The notes beneath the pieces are model-generated. The model worked only from the letters and a program-made list of their open reading frames with translations. It was not told the origin of the DNA and searched no databases. This document shows, piece by piece, positions 1 through 13,540 of a stretch of 64,000 bases of DNA; position 1 is the first letter of the stretch; each line of letters starts with the position of its first letter. Source of the stretch: Epiperipatus broadwayi (taxonomy: Eukaryota > Onychophora > Udeonychophora > Euonychophora > Peripatidae); the NCBI GenBank assembly GCA_028023455.1, contig JAQFVV010012544.1:2564396-2628395 (forward strand). Reading direction: 5' to 3'. A program made the position numbers and the translations under genes.

Positions 1-3000
1 TCATGTATGTTAGTTTGTATAGAAATTGTGGACTTAATCATGATAGTTAATTAATAGCTTCATGCTCTCAAATCAAAATGATTTAGATTCACCTATATAT
101 TTAGAAATTAGGTCAAAGATAAGAGTGGCCACTTTTGTTTTTTAAAGTCATTAATCTTGTGTTTAGATTTGTAGAGGTCCCTGCTGTTGAATTTTAGGTG
201 CATAGTCTTAAGGTTATAGCCTTAATATATATATTATTACATAATGAGTATGCACTTTACAAATTATTGATTACAACTATAAGGATACAGTAAAAGCTTG
301 TTGAAAACCATAGGCTTTTGATTGAAGAAGTTTGAAATCCTAGTGGACATAGATTCTAACAATCTATTTAAAGAAGAAAAGAAATTGGAGTCAAGATGGG
401 GAAATTGTAATGAGGCATGGGTTGGCTAGTTATTTGTTCAAAAAAAAAGGAGAGGGGGGAAAGAATAGAATAAAGAGAGGAGGTTAAGATGTTTTTTTAT
501 CATCGTAAGAGAAAAGTGATGAGATGGTAGTTTTCAACTCATAATAAAATATGTAGTTATTTTAGATTTGAAGTAAACATTAGCTTTTTATACATAAAAT
601 TTATTTAGTAGAATAGACTGGTAATGCTAATCTATAAATTAATCAAGTCCAATTTTTTTAGTGTGGGGGGGGGGTTTAAAAGTGTCCATAGCTTAAAATG
701 TAAAGCAAATAATTTTAATAATTTTGTTCTTTATAAATGAGTTATTAGTTACATCACAAATTAAGGATCCAGGATTTTAAAAATCTAAGCCAAAATAATA
801 AGGAATTAAGCAACAAAAGAGAAAATATTTCTCTGTCATTTTTCTTCTTACCGATCTTAAAATAAGAACTAAAGCATGAAAGTTTGTAAAAAATGTTCTA
901 AAAGGATGGGGGATATCTCTGCAAAGACTATATAAATAAATTGGTTTATAACAATGATTATTCTGTGTATTTTTATCTAGAGAAGTTCCAATATAAGCTG
1001 GCTAATGAAAAATGCAACTCCTTTTGGTGAATGCTTTTTCCACAGCTGTATTTTCAGAGATTGAGTAGTGAAGGAAGCTTATTGCCCAAAGAACAAAAAT
1101 CAACTGCTAGCTAGCAGAAGGACTCAGATGAGAAAACAGATAATTACCATCAGACATGCATGCATAATCTATGAACATTAGATTATTATCAGTAGATTTA
1201 CTTCTCCCACCAATACTTTTAAGATGGTCAATTCAAATTCCAATGTGTTATTGACTAATGCAAGGATTGATGTTGGATTTCCCCCATGTAACTACATAAT
1301 AAATTTCAGACTGGATGGTTATGAACACTTTTGCAAATAAAATGTAATTAAACTCATTTATTGCTGATGTCACAAACCATTAGCATTAGAAGCAGCAGAG
1401 CATGGTTCTAATATAAAACAAATATATTTTCTCAAAATATGGAATAATTTAAATGCCATTATGTATAATTTTGATATTAACTTTTATATGATTTGAAGAA
1501 TATTGATTTGATCAATCCCTAGACAAACATTTTTAGGATAGTTAATTAAGAGGGTCAAATCTTTTATTGATGTGATGTTAGGTTTAGTTCTTGCTCTAGA
1601 TAACTCAGATAATGAAAGATTTTGGTTGAATCAAAGTTATTCACCAATCTTGGTTATGCTATTTTTTCAGGCCATCTCATTGAATAAAATTAGCATGGAA
1701 CACATTGCATTATGGCAGTGAGTGATCTCTATGATATGTTAGTTATGTATAATAGCTAGAGTCTTGATGTTATCCTTTATTGAGCAGTGATTCATGAGGT
1801 TCCTTTGTAATCATCATATGGCATGTTTTACATGACCTTCATATTATTATTTAGAGTACAATTTTGTTAGTCAAATATTGATTGGAAAGGATTTGAGTAA
1901 AGATTAGGAAATAATATTGTAGGAATTTAAATAGTGATCAAACAAATTCATTAAATCATGTTAGAAGAGAATTAATAAAGCATTTATTATATTTTAATGT
2001 ATACTTTTACAGTTCAATTTATTAATGATATAAGAAATGTTTCATTATTACAATAACATTACATTTTATCATTAGAGTTCAGTTTGTTTAAGGGTAATAA
2101 TAAAAGATTTGTTACATCACATTGGTGTTTGTATACCATAACTACTACCCTATTGTTGTAAATATAACTATTATACAAATAAATTTAGACCAGTTATCTG
2201 GAAATGATTTAGAGTAATTCTTTATTGACTGGTACCAGGTTATAATTCATGCCCTATAGTGATTATATTTCTTTTGTCCATGTCAACATGTACCCTGACC
2301 TAGTTAAAACAAAATACAAAATAAGAAAATGGCACTCAATATGAGCATTAAAAACAGATCATCCTGAGAAATGAGGAAGGGAAGACAACAATTTTGGAGT
2401 GTGACTTTTGGTATTTGTTATTTTTTAATATTTCTGATAGTGCATTTATTTATGTAATTTGTTTTTATTATTATATTGTGAGAGTACCATATGAGCCTCA
2501 CCTAAAACAATTTGTGTTTCTTTGTGAATTTAACTGTGCCTATATCGAATCAACAGATATAAATAACTTACACCTATCTTAAACTTTTCATGTATCAGCT
2601 ATACACATAAACTAGTTAGTATTAAAAGAATAATTCTAAAAATGAATAATTCTAAGTTGTTTATACACACACATAAATAAATGTTTCCAACTAATAGTAT
2701 TTTTTATTAATCAAAACTTGACATTTGACAAATCCTTAAGTCAACATTGCATTTTTATCAGTTGAAACAAATGAAATAAATGTTTGGGGTTCATTAAATA
2801 TTGTATATTTTAAACAATAGAGTGTGAGCATGATTATGTGATATGCTTACAGAAATTAATCCAGTATAAAAATGAACTAATATTGTTATAACAATAATCT
2901 TCTATTTAGTTATCAAGGCAAGAACTACGTCTGTAAATTTAAATGTGTTCGAATTTAGAACACATTTAAGAAAAAAAAAGAAGATTCAATATTTTAAAAC

Positions 3001-4580
3001 CTGCTTCAAGTAATTAATTTACTGCCTTTTAATATTATAAAGAACTATAGAAAAATAATCAGTGAAATTAACAAGGTTATAAAAGTTATCAACGTCTTCG
3101 AAATGAGCTTTCAAAATATATATTTAAGAAGACAAAAATTTATAAAGATGTTCTTTCGCTAGATAATTTATGCCAGGGATTTCTGCTGATGTTTTAAACC
3201 TGAACATGTAAATTTATTCCTACTTAATGCCTAAAATATAATCATCGTAATTCTTATTTTAAAAGCTGCCTTAATAATGGAGTATTATATTGAAGAAGAT
3301 GTTAAATATTTTACTACGCAAATATTTAAAAGAATGAATATCTGGATTGCCTCTTCGAAGGATGATCAATGAACTTTATGTTTCAACATTCATCGTCATT
3401 TTATTTTGTCTAAGAAGGGATATAAAACCGTTATTCTTTCTCATCTTGGACTACTTCTTTGTGTATTTTAATAACCCTTAAACTTTATTTCCTTTGTGGA
3501 TAATTATATTTACTTAGAAAAATTACTTCGTATATTAAAGTGGAGAACTGATAAGATGAATATTTTATTTTTTTTATTTATTTAATAAAATTTAGATGTT
3601 GATATTTTGATATATACTCTGATGAAAATGATGGCTGACTAAGGTAAAAGTTTTTAAATTATTTCAATTTGGAAGTAAGTTTTATTATATTCCAAATTGA
3701 ATCTTACCTAACAATTAACATAATTTCTTTTTAAACATACATAACTAATATCAGGATACATTCTATTATTAATCTAGTGTGAATGGATGTTATCGTATAT
3801 AGACATACAACACACACTGAATCATTTTAATGACACAATAGGTAGATTTATAATGTATCATGTGTATTATTTATTATACACATGATTTTAAATTATATAT
3901 ATATGTAAATGATTACATTTTTTTTAACATTAAATAATTTATTAGTGTATATATATAAGCACAGATTATAATTCTAAATTTTAATGTTTTTATGTGATAA
4001 TATTTTTGTTTTTTATTATGGATTAAAATGTGTTAAACTTGATTTTAAAATTAAACAGGTTTCGTTTGTTTATTTTATTTAGTCGTTTTATAAAACCAAT
4101 AATTATAAATATACATACTCACGCATATATATATTGAATCAACTTAGTAATTTAAAATTTATAAGAAAATTATATATAGCTTATACTAAATTTATCATTA
4201 CTATGGGATATTTGTGGAAATGCCTGAAGAGAGTCGATTGCAAATTTCTATTCTGAGCTCGAATTCCTAGAGTAACGAGGTTATTAATAGAGGAGTGAAT
4301 TGGATTATATTTTAAATCACATCATCCATGGCATTCTATAAGAAGACTCAAAGTTCGACTATAGTTAGATGCGACTTCCTCGAGTCCTGAAAAGGATTGT
4401 CCCATTATAATATATATAAATATTTATAAAATTGTTCAGTCATAAAACAAATCCTGCTTTATTAAAATAGTAGGCCTTCCTTATTGTGCATATAAAAGTC
4501 AACTTTTACATATGTTCAGAAAATTATGAGCAGTGGTAATTTCCTCATTTTTTTAAAATTAGAATATTGTTTATTTCTTC
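1..4580. other. AT-rich non-coding DNA
   Basis: No gene is recognised. The open frames are short, AT-driven and lack recognisable domains. A G10 run lies near 664-673 and a small perfect hairpin around 3857-3887 (left arm atcatgtgtat). The stretch 4195-4400 is less AT-rich than its surroundings and could be an old repeat fragment, but I could not assign it. Confidence 0.5.
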
Positions 4581-6300
4581 ATGCTGAATTTAATATTCTT
4601 CCTTCCATTTTTTGGCTTTACTTCTATTCTTACCTATCTCAGTATGTTTATTTGAATATAGTAAATCCCTCTTGTTATCTGGTATGAGCACTTTGTTGTC
4701 ATGGGTAACTTGATGGATACCTCACTATTCACATTTTCTTCTTACTATCCACACTTTTTGTTTTATTTTTATGTGGATGAAATATGTAGTTAAATATTTA
4801 CATTTATATAGCCAGTATTCATATCCCCTCATCTCTTATTTAACTGCTTTTTTCTGTTGGTTAAAACTATCTTTTTTATAATAGAAGCATTCTGTTGTAT
4901 GACAAATCAAATACAATATATGTTAAATGGTTTTCCAATTACTTTGATAGATTTCTTCTTATTATTTAGATGATTGTTCTTCAGTTAAAAGATGAGCAGT
5001 AGGGTTCTCAATCTGGCCATCTGTTTTCTAAAATAATGGTACATGTTTTATCAAATTTATACCTTTCTTGAGAGACTTGGATACATAATTTCTTTTGATA
5101 CTCCATCCAATAACTGCATAACAAAGACTCCTTATAGTTTTGAATGTATTAGGCTTCATTAGGCTTGATGAACAGAGAATCACGTCATGTGTGAGATGCT
5201 CCCTGTAAGTGGCTGCAAGCTATAGCCACTTATTTTCTTCTGACATTGGATTTAAGTTAAAATATCTTTCCAGGCTACTCAAGTGTTCTATGTATGCTTT
5301 ACCAACCTGTCCTCTAAATGTTTTAATTTTGAGGAATAGGTTCACATTGCTATGGGTTTATTTCATTATGTAAACAGGATTTGATATTGTTAATAATTTT
5401 TTTGAATTGTTTTATTTTCTTTTTATGAAATAAACTATTATTTGAATCCTTTTTACTCATTTCATTCTCACAAACTTGTTGAGTCTGATTTTTTTTTCAA
5501 TTCTTCATGATCAGCTTTTATCTTTTTTAATGTTTTCTGATTGGCATCTTTTAATTCTCTTATTTCTGCATTAGTTTTCTGTTGAACATTTGTAATTGGT
5601 TCTTCATTTCTCTTTTAGATTCAATCTTTGTTACTTTTTTTTCTATTTTTTATATTCTTTAGCACATTTAATATAACTTCATTATGCTTCATATATTCCT
5701 GAATATTTAATATACCTTTTTCATTTTTTTTCTGTTAATTTTGTACTATTATTTCTAGCATTTTAATCTCCATCTTCTCCTGCTTTTTTCCTATTCTATT
5801 TTGCTTTATTGTATTTTATGATATTTGACTAAATTTTTCTTCCAGTTATTTTATTCATTTTAATGCTGCCACCATTGCCTACTGACTTTATTTTCTTTTG
5901 ATACTTTTCTATAATCCTCATTCTTTTGTTTCTTTTAACAGTCTTTGTATTTTCTTTTAACATTGACTAACTACTTTATTTTCTTTTAATGTTCTCTCCA
6001 TCTCCTTTATAATTAGATCTGTGTTATCACTTTGCTTAACATGTGGTTTTGAATATTTTATCTCTTGTTTTTCCTGCCCTTGATAGCCAGTAGTTTATCC
6101 TCTTTCAGGGAATTAGTTTTAGTTTCTGTTTTTTTCATTTTTCTTCTTACATTCATTTGCCTTATTCTAAATATTATTAACATTGTCTATTTTAGTCCAT
6201 TACTAGTAAGATTATAACTCATTATTATTATTTTTTCTTCTTTCATATTATTATTTTAATTAAATACTATAGCCTGATTCTCAATGGGTCTCACCAAGAT
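4580..6300 (-). pseudogene. Decayed LTR-retrotransposon Gag-like ORF
   Basis: I read this on the minus strand across several frames. The 5' part (about 6050-5450) encodes a lysine/glutamate-rich coiled-coil stretch (for example ELKDANQKTLKKIKADHEEL). Around 5310-5130 it encodes the pattern SLERYFNLNPMSEENKWL and then, after a frameshift, CSHLQGASHT with a stop where Trp is expected, followed by RDSLFIKP. This resembles the Retrotrans_gag fold of Ty3/gypsy-type elements (a Leu-Glu-x-x-Phe helix, then Leu-x-Gly-x-Ala-x-x-Trp). Many stops and frameshifts show it is dead. No protease, RT or LTR is visible next to it, so it is a fragment. A non-LTR ORF1 is the alternative for the coiled-coil part. 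The gag-like core makes an LTR element more likely. Confidence 0.45.
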
Positions 6301-9224
6301 CAACACTATATCTATGCCAATCATCTCTTTTTTTATTTGCTTTTCCTATCTACTCACTAAATTACCTGCTTCAAAGTCCTGTTAAATAATTTTTTCTTTC
6401 TTTTTTTTTAATTTTACATATATATTTCATGTCTCAGGTCTTCTTTCAAATTATTTATTTAATTTACATTCATTAGCATACAAGCTGTCATATTTTATTA
6501 ATTTGAGCCACAAACTGATGCCCCATTTATATACTGGAAAATCTTCCTCTTGATAATGATGATGGTAATGTATACTAACATATCATATACTTACACATAT
6601 ATCAATGCATAAATAATGCTTCCAGTATATATATATTGTAACCATATATTTTAGTATAAAATATAATAATTGATGTAACTGGTATAAAAATTTCTCTGTC
6701 TTCTTTTGGTGATTTGATTGGCTTGATTTGCACTTTGAACAGATTACTCTCTTATATTCAAAATAATTTATTAGAGAGAATGGGTAATATTTTGCCTTAC
6801 TTGTTGTCTATATTATTTTAATAAATTTAAATTGCTTCTTTCCATATACTAATTCATATCAAAATGTTTAATTTTTTAAAAATTTTGACAACACATTAAA
6901 TTTGGTAAAATATTATTAAAAATAATAATAATTTTTATTTGTTTAAAATGGTCTTAAAAATTATTTCCATTGAATTAAAAAAACCATTTGTTCAACTAAA
7001 TTTAATTATTAAAAATAAATACAGTAATTACGTATGCGTTTCAATGTAAAAAAGAAAGGAGCGCGAATTAAAAAAAAAAGATCGTCTGATAGTGTTGCTT
7101 TTGGAGGGAGAAAAAAAAGAAAATGGTAAAAGGCAAATGGTGTAAATATGATAAGCTTATTTTAAAATAGTTAACAAGTAAACGGATTACCACAAAGTTT
7201 TCTATAAACGTAAAAATAACATAGTGGTATTTAATAATAAGATGAATTGCTAAATTTAAAAGTCTGTTCAAGTCGGCTAGCCAGGTGGATCAAATCGCTA
7301 GTAATAATTTTCCAATATTACATTTGAAATATGTCGGAGCTTTCCAGTTTAAAAGCAGAATTAATTGCAAGATTTTGGTATGTTTTAAAATATTTATTAT
7401 TCTACAATTTGGAAAAATTAAAAAAGTATTTTAATTACAGAAGTTTTATAAATATGAAAATTTGCTTTTTAAAAAAGAAGAAGTTTAAATTAAAGTAAAA
7501 TGTTAAAGTTATTAACATAGTTTAATATTTCCGTTTATAATTTTAATAAAAAATATAGTATTGATTGATATTTAACTTTGCAATGCCAGTAATATATTTG
7601 CTAGTTAATTTGTTTACCATTTGGATAATAAAAACAGTCTTCAAATAATTAATCAAAGCTATTTTCTAATTTTATCGTCAGTTTGGAATGATTAAATTAA
7701 TTGCTATAATTAATATTCCTAGATTTAAGCCTGGATAAATAAATATTAGCATGGATGTGATAAACTTGGAATGGTTTTAATAGAGAAATGTAGAAATTAA
7801 TAACTTATGAAAAAACATTTTCATTTAAACTCTGCGTGTCATGTTTTGGAATTGTTTCATGTTTATGGAGCCACGTAAAATCGTTAATCTAATAGTGCTT
7901 ATAATAACTAATACAAATGGATAAAATTACATGTATGGAATTCAACTATAATTGTAGCTATTACTTCGTATATTTATTGTTCGACACATCGTACATGGAT
8001 TTCACGGATCATATTTGTAGTTATAAAATGCTATACAATTTAATTTGTAATACACACACCTGCTAGAATTCATGTATTGAACTATAATATGCTATACATT
8101 TAATTTATATCACACACACACCTGTTAGATTTTATGTATTTGATGAATAATGCATTACTTTAATTTTATCGTTAGATGAACTTGCATGTGAAGTTCATAA
8201 GTTATATTTTATTAAGTTTAAATTAATAGGGGTTGAATAAAATACTTATTCAAGAGAATAGCGCTTGCGAAAAAGCTTGAAAAGTACTAAATGAATTTAT
8301 GAGATGTATCAATTTTTTATGAGGTATTTTGTGAGTCTTTCCAGATTTCTATTCCTATACTAATATTACTTATATTATATTACATATGTTTTATTTTAAG
8401 CAAGATAAGTTAGTACATTAGTTGTCCTGATTAGCGTAACATTTTATTATGCAAGAACCCACATTTGCTAAAATGTTAGTGTTTTCTGAATGGTCAGAAT
8501 AACTGAGGAGGATGATTTTGCACTTTAATGTGAAGTAAATAGTAATGTTGTTTTATAATGTTAAAAGGCATTAATCTGTGCCGGTGGTTAATCCGCAGAT
8601 TACTTAATTGCCATTTTTTTGTATTTTACACTCATTCCTGCGCTGGTGGTTAATCCGCGGAATTATGTAATTATACTTATTACTTTATGATGGTGTATAA
8701 ATCCACAAAGCGTTTAGTGTTATTTAATTCCTATGTGTAGATGAATGCATCCACAGGAATATGGTTTTACTTCATAGATATAAGTTGGGCAAAGTATTTT
8801 AGTTATTCTGCTAAATCATCTTTTTCCATTTGTAAGTATAATTTATAAGTTAGATCATTAAATTGTAGCAGGACATTCTATTCAAGTTACCTCATAATAA
8901 TTAACTGTTGGTTGATTATTATTTACCTGAATGTAAGTTTAAATTTTCACTTTATTTAATGATTGCATTATAGCTAAATCCTACAGATATAATATTATTT
9001 ATTATATTATTATAAGTTTACGGTATAGATTTATTGAATCTGGAAATGACATTAGATGTTTCATGAGTTGATGTGAATTTAGTATAATTTCCTCAATACA
9101 TTCATTATATCAAATTGAAATATAAGGTATGATTAGGTTTTTAAAAACCGTACCTATGATATGTTATTGAAGAAAGTCGATGGAATTATAATTTATTTAT
9201 TTTATTTGTTTATTTATGTCTTTA
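6300..9224. other. AT-rich non-coding DNA with small duplications
   Basis: No coding signal is seen. There is an imperfect tandem duplication of about 68 bp at 8030-8165 (each copy has atacatttaattt-like sequence followed by cacacacacctg). A phrase containing ggtggttaatccgc is repeated at 8584 and about 8645. The long inverted repeat that starts at 9225 may extend leftwards into this interval, but its partner runs off the window end, so this cannot be tested here. Confidence 0.45.
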
Positions 9225-10155
9225 ATTATAACATTAGAATTAATTACTTATTATTCATAAATTTGTAAATAAACGTTGATTTATAATTAAACTTACTGTG
9301 CCGTTGCTATTTGTCATTCGTAAAATCAGAAATCATAAACCTTGGATAGAGCATACATTGAAGTACATACTATCGTCAACATGATATAAGAGTTTAGTGA
9401 TATTTTGAGAAAACATTTGGATGCTTTTCGTCTTTGGTAGTTTATGATGTGTAAGGTACAATAAAATCCCATTTACCTTTTCCATCATTTTAGCTTTGCG
9501 TAGTTGATTCTAGTATACAATATAAATTGATTATTAAACCTGTAAACAGATTTACCAGATAATGACATGATTGAATATATTTACTTAACGTTTTTAAATC
9601 GTCATTTGTCAGTATAATAAGAGTCTCAGTGATATAGTAAACTATAAAAAAAGAACCCAAGTATTTATGTTTATTTATTGCAAAGCTTTACCTGGACTAG
9701 CATTTGTATTAAAAATCATATAGATGGTTTAAAATTTCATAATCTTATGTAGTTCCACAAATTATGCCATCTTGTACATGGTCGGCCATCGGGTCTCATA
9801 CAATGAAAATCGCAAATTAAGGTTTGAAAGATAATAACATTACATACTTATAATTTGTTTAATGTATTTTATCATACTACTATGATAGGTCTTCGCGGTA
9901 CACCCTGGCTGCAATCAAATTAAATCATAAAAAGTTTATGTTATATCATTGGTTTGGTCTGTGGTAAGTTGCTCCAGATGTTGGTTGTGGTCTTTGGTGC
10001 ATAATATAGATGGCATGATATGCTTTTGGTTACAGCTCTTAATAGCTGACAATGTGCAGCGGGAATTGATCGGTGATCGAGGTTACAATTCTTAGCGCAC
10101 TTATGTTTTGGTGATATTATGTAGTTGGGACAACAATCGAACGGTTACAATATAT
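9225..10155 (+). repeat. LTR-like repeat, copy 1 of a 0.93-kb inverted pair
   Basis: This stretch matches the reverse complement of 63060-64000 almost end to end with scattered substitutions. Shared anchors include cttactgtgccgttgctat, catttaccttttccatcatt, agctttacctggactagca, gtacatggtcggccat and gcttttggttacagctctt/agagctgtatccaaaagc. The right edge ends ggttaca and runs into an (AT)n stretch, as expected of an LTR ending in CA inserted in AT-rich DNA. The left edge is undefined because the partner runs off the window. No coding capacity is seen. A solo LTR is the best explanation. Confidence 0.7.
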
Positions 10156-10261
10156 ATATGAATTTTTCTAAATCAATATATATCTAGTCAGTTTACCCAA
10201 AAATTAAGTGACATTTCAATTTTAATTAATATCATTTAATATTTCATTACAAATATATTGT

Positions 10262-10735
10262 CTATACTGAATTTAATGTACTTAGAAGGGATTTAAACTC
10301 AGACTTCCAAACTCTGTTTAGCTATTTACTCCATCTTATACAATTGATACTCATGATCACAGCCTTGTGAAAAAGATAAATGATCTCCAATATACATCAT
10401 ATTTTGTGCTGAACCAGCAGGAATCAGTTGGTTCAGTTCATCATCTTCCATATATATATATAATTAGTGCTCAGTTTATATTAATATGACAAATCTTTAA
10501 ACTTTAATAGAGAGGCTTCAATCATCTTCAACCCCCAACTCTTCAATCTTCCATATCATTGAAAATTTGATGGTGAACATTCAAAGCTCTTGTTGATGGC
10601 AATATTGTCATACCCATGTTGATTTTCAGTCACTCTGACCTTCTCACAATATAAGACCTTAATATATCCATTTAAATACAAAGAAGAGGGATGGAAAAAA
10701 TACAGGCAGGTTGAATATGTAATATTTAAATACAA
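10262..10735 (-). repeat. Family X ribozyme-bearing repeat, tandem unit 1
   Basis: This is a full-length member of family X in minus orientation. From left to right it holds a tRNA-like end (ggatttaaactcagactt, antisense to a B-box-like ggttcaaatcc), the hammerhead segment at 10382-10437, and a tail with gaaaatttgatggtgaacat and tcatacccatgttgatttt. The same tail recurs at 24785-24985 and 61860-62072. A second copy follows directly, about 485 bp downstream. Confidence 0.65.
10382..10437 (-). ncRNA. Degenerate hammerhead ribozyme (family X)
   Basis: On the minus strand the segment has CCAA, CUGAU (the last two core bases changed), a stem II hairpin GCUG-GUU-CAGC, AAAA where GAAA is expected, helix III AUA-UGAUG-UAU, and a cleavage-site A followed by UUGGAGAUC. 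UUGG pairs with CCAA. Core positions are mutated, so self-cleavage is unlikely, but the architecture is the one seen in the better copies. Confidence 0.5.
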
Positions 10736-10975
10736 GTACATTGTCTATATTGAACTTAAGGTAATTTAAAAAGGATTTGAACTCAGACTTCTAAGCTTTC
10801 TGAAGCTATCTGCTCCATCTTTTACAACTGATAAACATGACCACATACATATGAAAAAGATAAATTATCTCATAAATATATTTTGTACTGAACCAGCATT
10901 CATCAGTTGGTCCAGATCACCATTTTTCATACATATATATAATCACTGCTCTGTTTATATTGTAATATCTGGTCT
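10736..10975 (-). repeat. Family X repeat, truncated tandem unit 2
   Basis: This repeats the left half of the preceding unit (attgtctatattgaactta, ggatttgaactcagacttct, catgaccacatacatatg, then the hammerhead segment at 10866-10919) and stops near 10975 without the tail. The two ribozyme segments are about 485 bp apart, so this is a head-to-tail partial dimer. Confidence 0.65.
10866..10919 (-). ncRNA. Degenerate hammerhead ribozyme (family X)
   Basis: The minus strand reads GAUCUGGACCAA, an intact CUGAUGA, stem II AUGCUG-GUU-CAGUAC, then AAAAUAU in place of GAAAUAU. The 3' side of stem I is eroded. The conserved box is intact but the G12 position is lost, so it is probably inactive. Confidence 0.5.
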
Positions 10976-11437
10976 TGCACCCCTCCAATACCATTAAAAG
11001 TATCCTTACCTAATTCAAACCCAAGACCTACAATAACAATATTCTCTACCTTTAATAAAAATCAAACTATATGTATGATAAGAATGCAAACCAAATAAAA
11101 ATTACTCTCAAAAGATGAAAGTAGTGACGAGCACTGTAGCTGAGAAACAATTAATTGTTTCCACAAATAAACATTTAATTTATTTTTATAATTAAATATT
11201 TAATAAATATATGATAAATAACTATCTAAACTAAACCATAAAATGTAGACACTAATATTAACCTTTGTTAATAACCTCATCAATTTTTGTTTAATTCACC
11301 CACCTTACAACAATACCAGTAAAACCAGTAAAAGATGATCTAGTTCAGATGCAAGCAAGAAAATAAAAAAATACTTAAAGGAAAGAAATAACAAACAATT
11401 TTTTTATTGTTATTAATCTATCATATGTATATATCTC
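10976..11437. other. AT-rich non-coding DNA
   Basis: No open frame, known repeat or RNA is recognised here. It separates the family X dimer from direct-repeat copy A. Confidence 0.5.
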
Positions 11438-12707
11438 GAACTGGAGACTTTCTCCACTTCAAAAATCATCCCTTCTAAAATCAAGACTAAAATGTATATC
11501 TATAAAGATTTTAGAAGGGAAAATAAAATTTTATTTAAAATTTTGTATTTTATTTTTTTTTTGTTTGTAAACATGTGTGCCATTACACACATACTTGCTT
11601 ATATTTTGAAATTTTAAAAATATTTTGATTTAAAAGAGTTTTGATTGAGAAAATTCTTTATGTTTTTGTTTTAATCTATTTTTAAAAGCAGAGACTTATT
11701 TTTGAATTTATTAAAAGTGGAATTAAAAAGAGAAAAGAGAAGATAAAGAATAGCCCTGGTTAAAATGTTTAATTAAGATCTGGTGGGAGATAATGACTAG
11801 CCCTGGTTAGACTTTAAGATAATAGTATATAAAAGTTCTGTGTTTTGAATGAGAGGACACATAGTTTTATGTGGGATAATTATGGATTGCAAAGAAGGAT
11901 TATTAGAAAATTGCATCTATATACTTTATGCATGCTAATTGCAGAATGCTGATGTTATATATTTTTATATTTGCAAAGTGCAGACTGCTGATGTCTTATA
12001 TTTTCTAATTACAGATTGCAAATTAAGATTTGTGTATTAGAAAATTGTGACTGGAGAATTGCTGAATGTTAATGGCTAAAAAAAACCGTTCACGGAGTAG
12101 AAAAAAAAAATATGCTTAATATGAAAAATAGCAACCCTTCAGTTAAAATGCAGAAACTACTCACCTTAAAAGACCATATTGAAATTATGCAGTACTAAAC
12201 CATCTAAGATAAATGTTGTAGCTTGGAATTAGTTCATCATAAAGATGTTCTAAATGCCTAGTTTAAAACTGATCCTGAAGATTGCCTTCATGCCTCCCAA
12301 CCAGATTAAGAGAGATCAAAAACCACAGTAATGTACTCCCAATAAAACTAAACATTGCACACACCACTGGACTCAATCAGATGGTAAAACTGAAGTGTGG
12401 ATGGTAATTGAACATTTTTTCTATTTTAACAAGGGTTTAAATCTCTAAATTTTATATTCAAAGATAAGAATATGGGCATCTGATAGGCATATGAGTAGAA
12501 ATTTTGATATTATTAGTAATTTATAAATATTTTGTTTATTACATGTATTTTTTAAACCTATAAATTGTAGAAAATCAATTCAAGTTTTCAATTTTGTCAC
12601 TTTGTCAGAGAGTGTATTGTGAGTTAATATTTTATAATCATTGTTTATTGTTATTATTATTATTATTATTATCATCATCATCATCATCAACATCATCATC
12701 ATCATCA

Positions 12708-12754
<47 letters not shown>

Positions 12755-13540
12755 TGTTGTTGTTAAAAGCTTTGGAAGATAATAATAATTTTTCTTTTGA
12801 GATCATGTATTCCTTTTTATTTGAATTTACTTTAGTTTAATATGTGTATGCATTTCCTGCAGACCATAGATCTTTTGGTTAGTGATTTATAGATTATATA
12901 GTTCTGTTTTTCTTGTAAGCAGTAGAGATATTGTTTTTTTATATTTCAGATTATTTTCATTTGCTTGCACAGAAATAACCTTAAGAGCCACAAATGTTTT
13001 TTTATGGGTGTTTAAGCAGCATAAGACAGCCTTGTTTTGTCTTTAAGGGTTTTTTTCAGGTTAAGGAAAGATCACTCTGCATTGTTCATTAACTTCCATC
13101 CAAGTTCATTTTTATTAAAATCTCTACTTCAGGAAAGCAGAAGTTGAGTAGATAGATCACTGGCAGAAAGATCATGATAATTCACTTTAATTCTTAGGTG
13201 AGAAAACAACATTATCTGCCAAAGTGTTTGATATATTATAATATTCACATGCACTCTCTAATAAGAAGGTTGGGGAATTTGGATCAAAATTATATATATT
13301 TTAACTAATATATTTTGGATTTAATATACTTAAAAAATATTAATAATTATATTTGTTTTTGGCTGATGTTGGTTTCTGTGTCCCATCTCTCAATTGTCTG
13401 AATAATGTTAAGATCTCTTTGACTTCCTGAGTCTAGCTGGAGGCATTTATTTCAGAACATTTATTATAACTTAACATTTTGATCACTGTGGTTGATTGTG
13501 ATCTAGTAGTGTCCTCAGTAATAAAAAGTGGAGTGTTTGG
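11438..13540 (+). repeat. Direct repeat copy A (uninterrupted)
   Basis: This ~2.1 kb segment aligns collinearly with copy B (14998-16215 plus 21837-22635). It begins gaactggagactttctcc and ends near ctcagtaataaaaag. Inside are two short sub-repeats (gattgcaaa..., ctgctgatgt...) and, in the middle, a (TTA)n/(TCA)n microsatellite at 12647-12750 flanked by tcattgtttattg and aattgttgttgttaaaagc. The same flanks occur on either side of the LINE in copy B. Copy A is therefore the empty-site version. No conserved coding frame is evident in it. Confidence 0.75.
12647..12751. repeat. (TTA)n/(TCA)n/(TTA)n microsatellite
   Basis: Trinucleotide tract of about 105 bp: TTA repeats, an internal block of TCA repeats, then TTA repeats again. 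It occupies the same site as the LINE-split tract in copy B. The poly-Leu and poly-Ser frames across it are artefacts. Confidence 0.95.

Noticed and set aside
2394-2582. 62-codon plus-strand frame, and similar short frames in 7068-7271, 22-29 kb and 42-55 kb
   Set aside because: Phe/Tyr/Ile/Leu-rich translations expected by chance in AT-rich DNA, with no motif, context or conservation visible.
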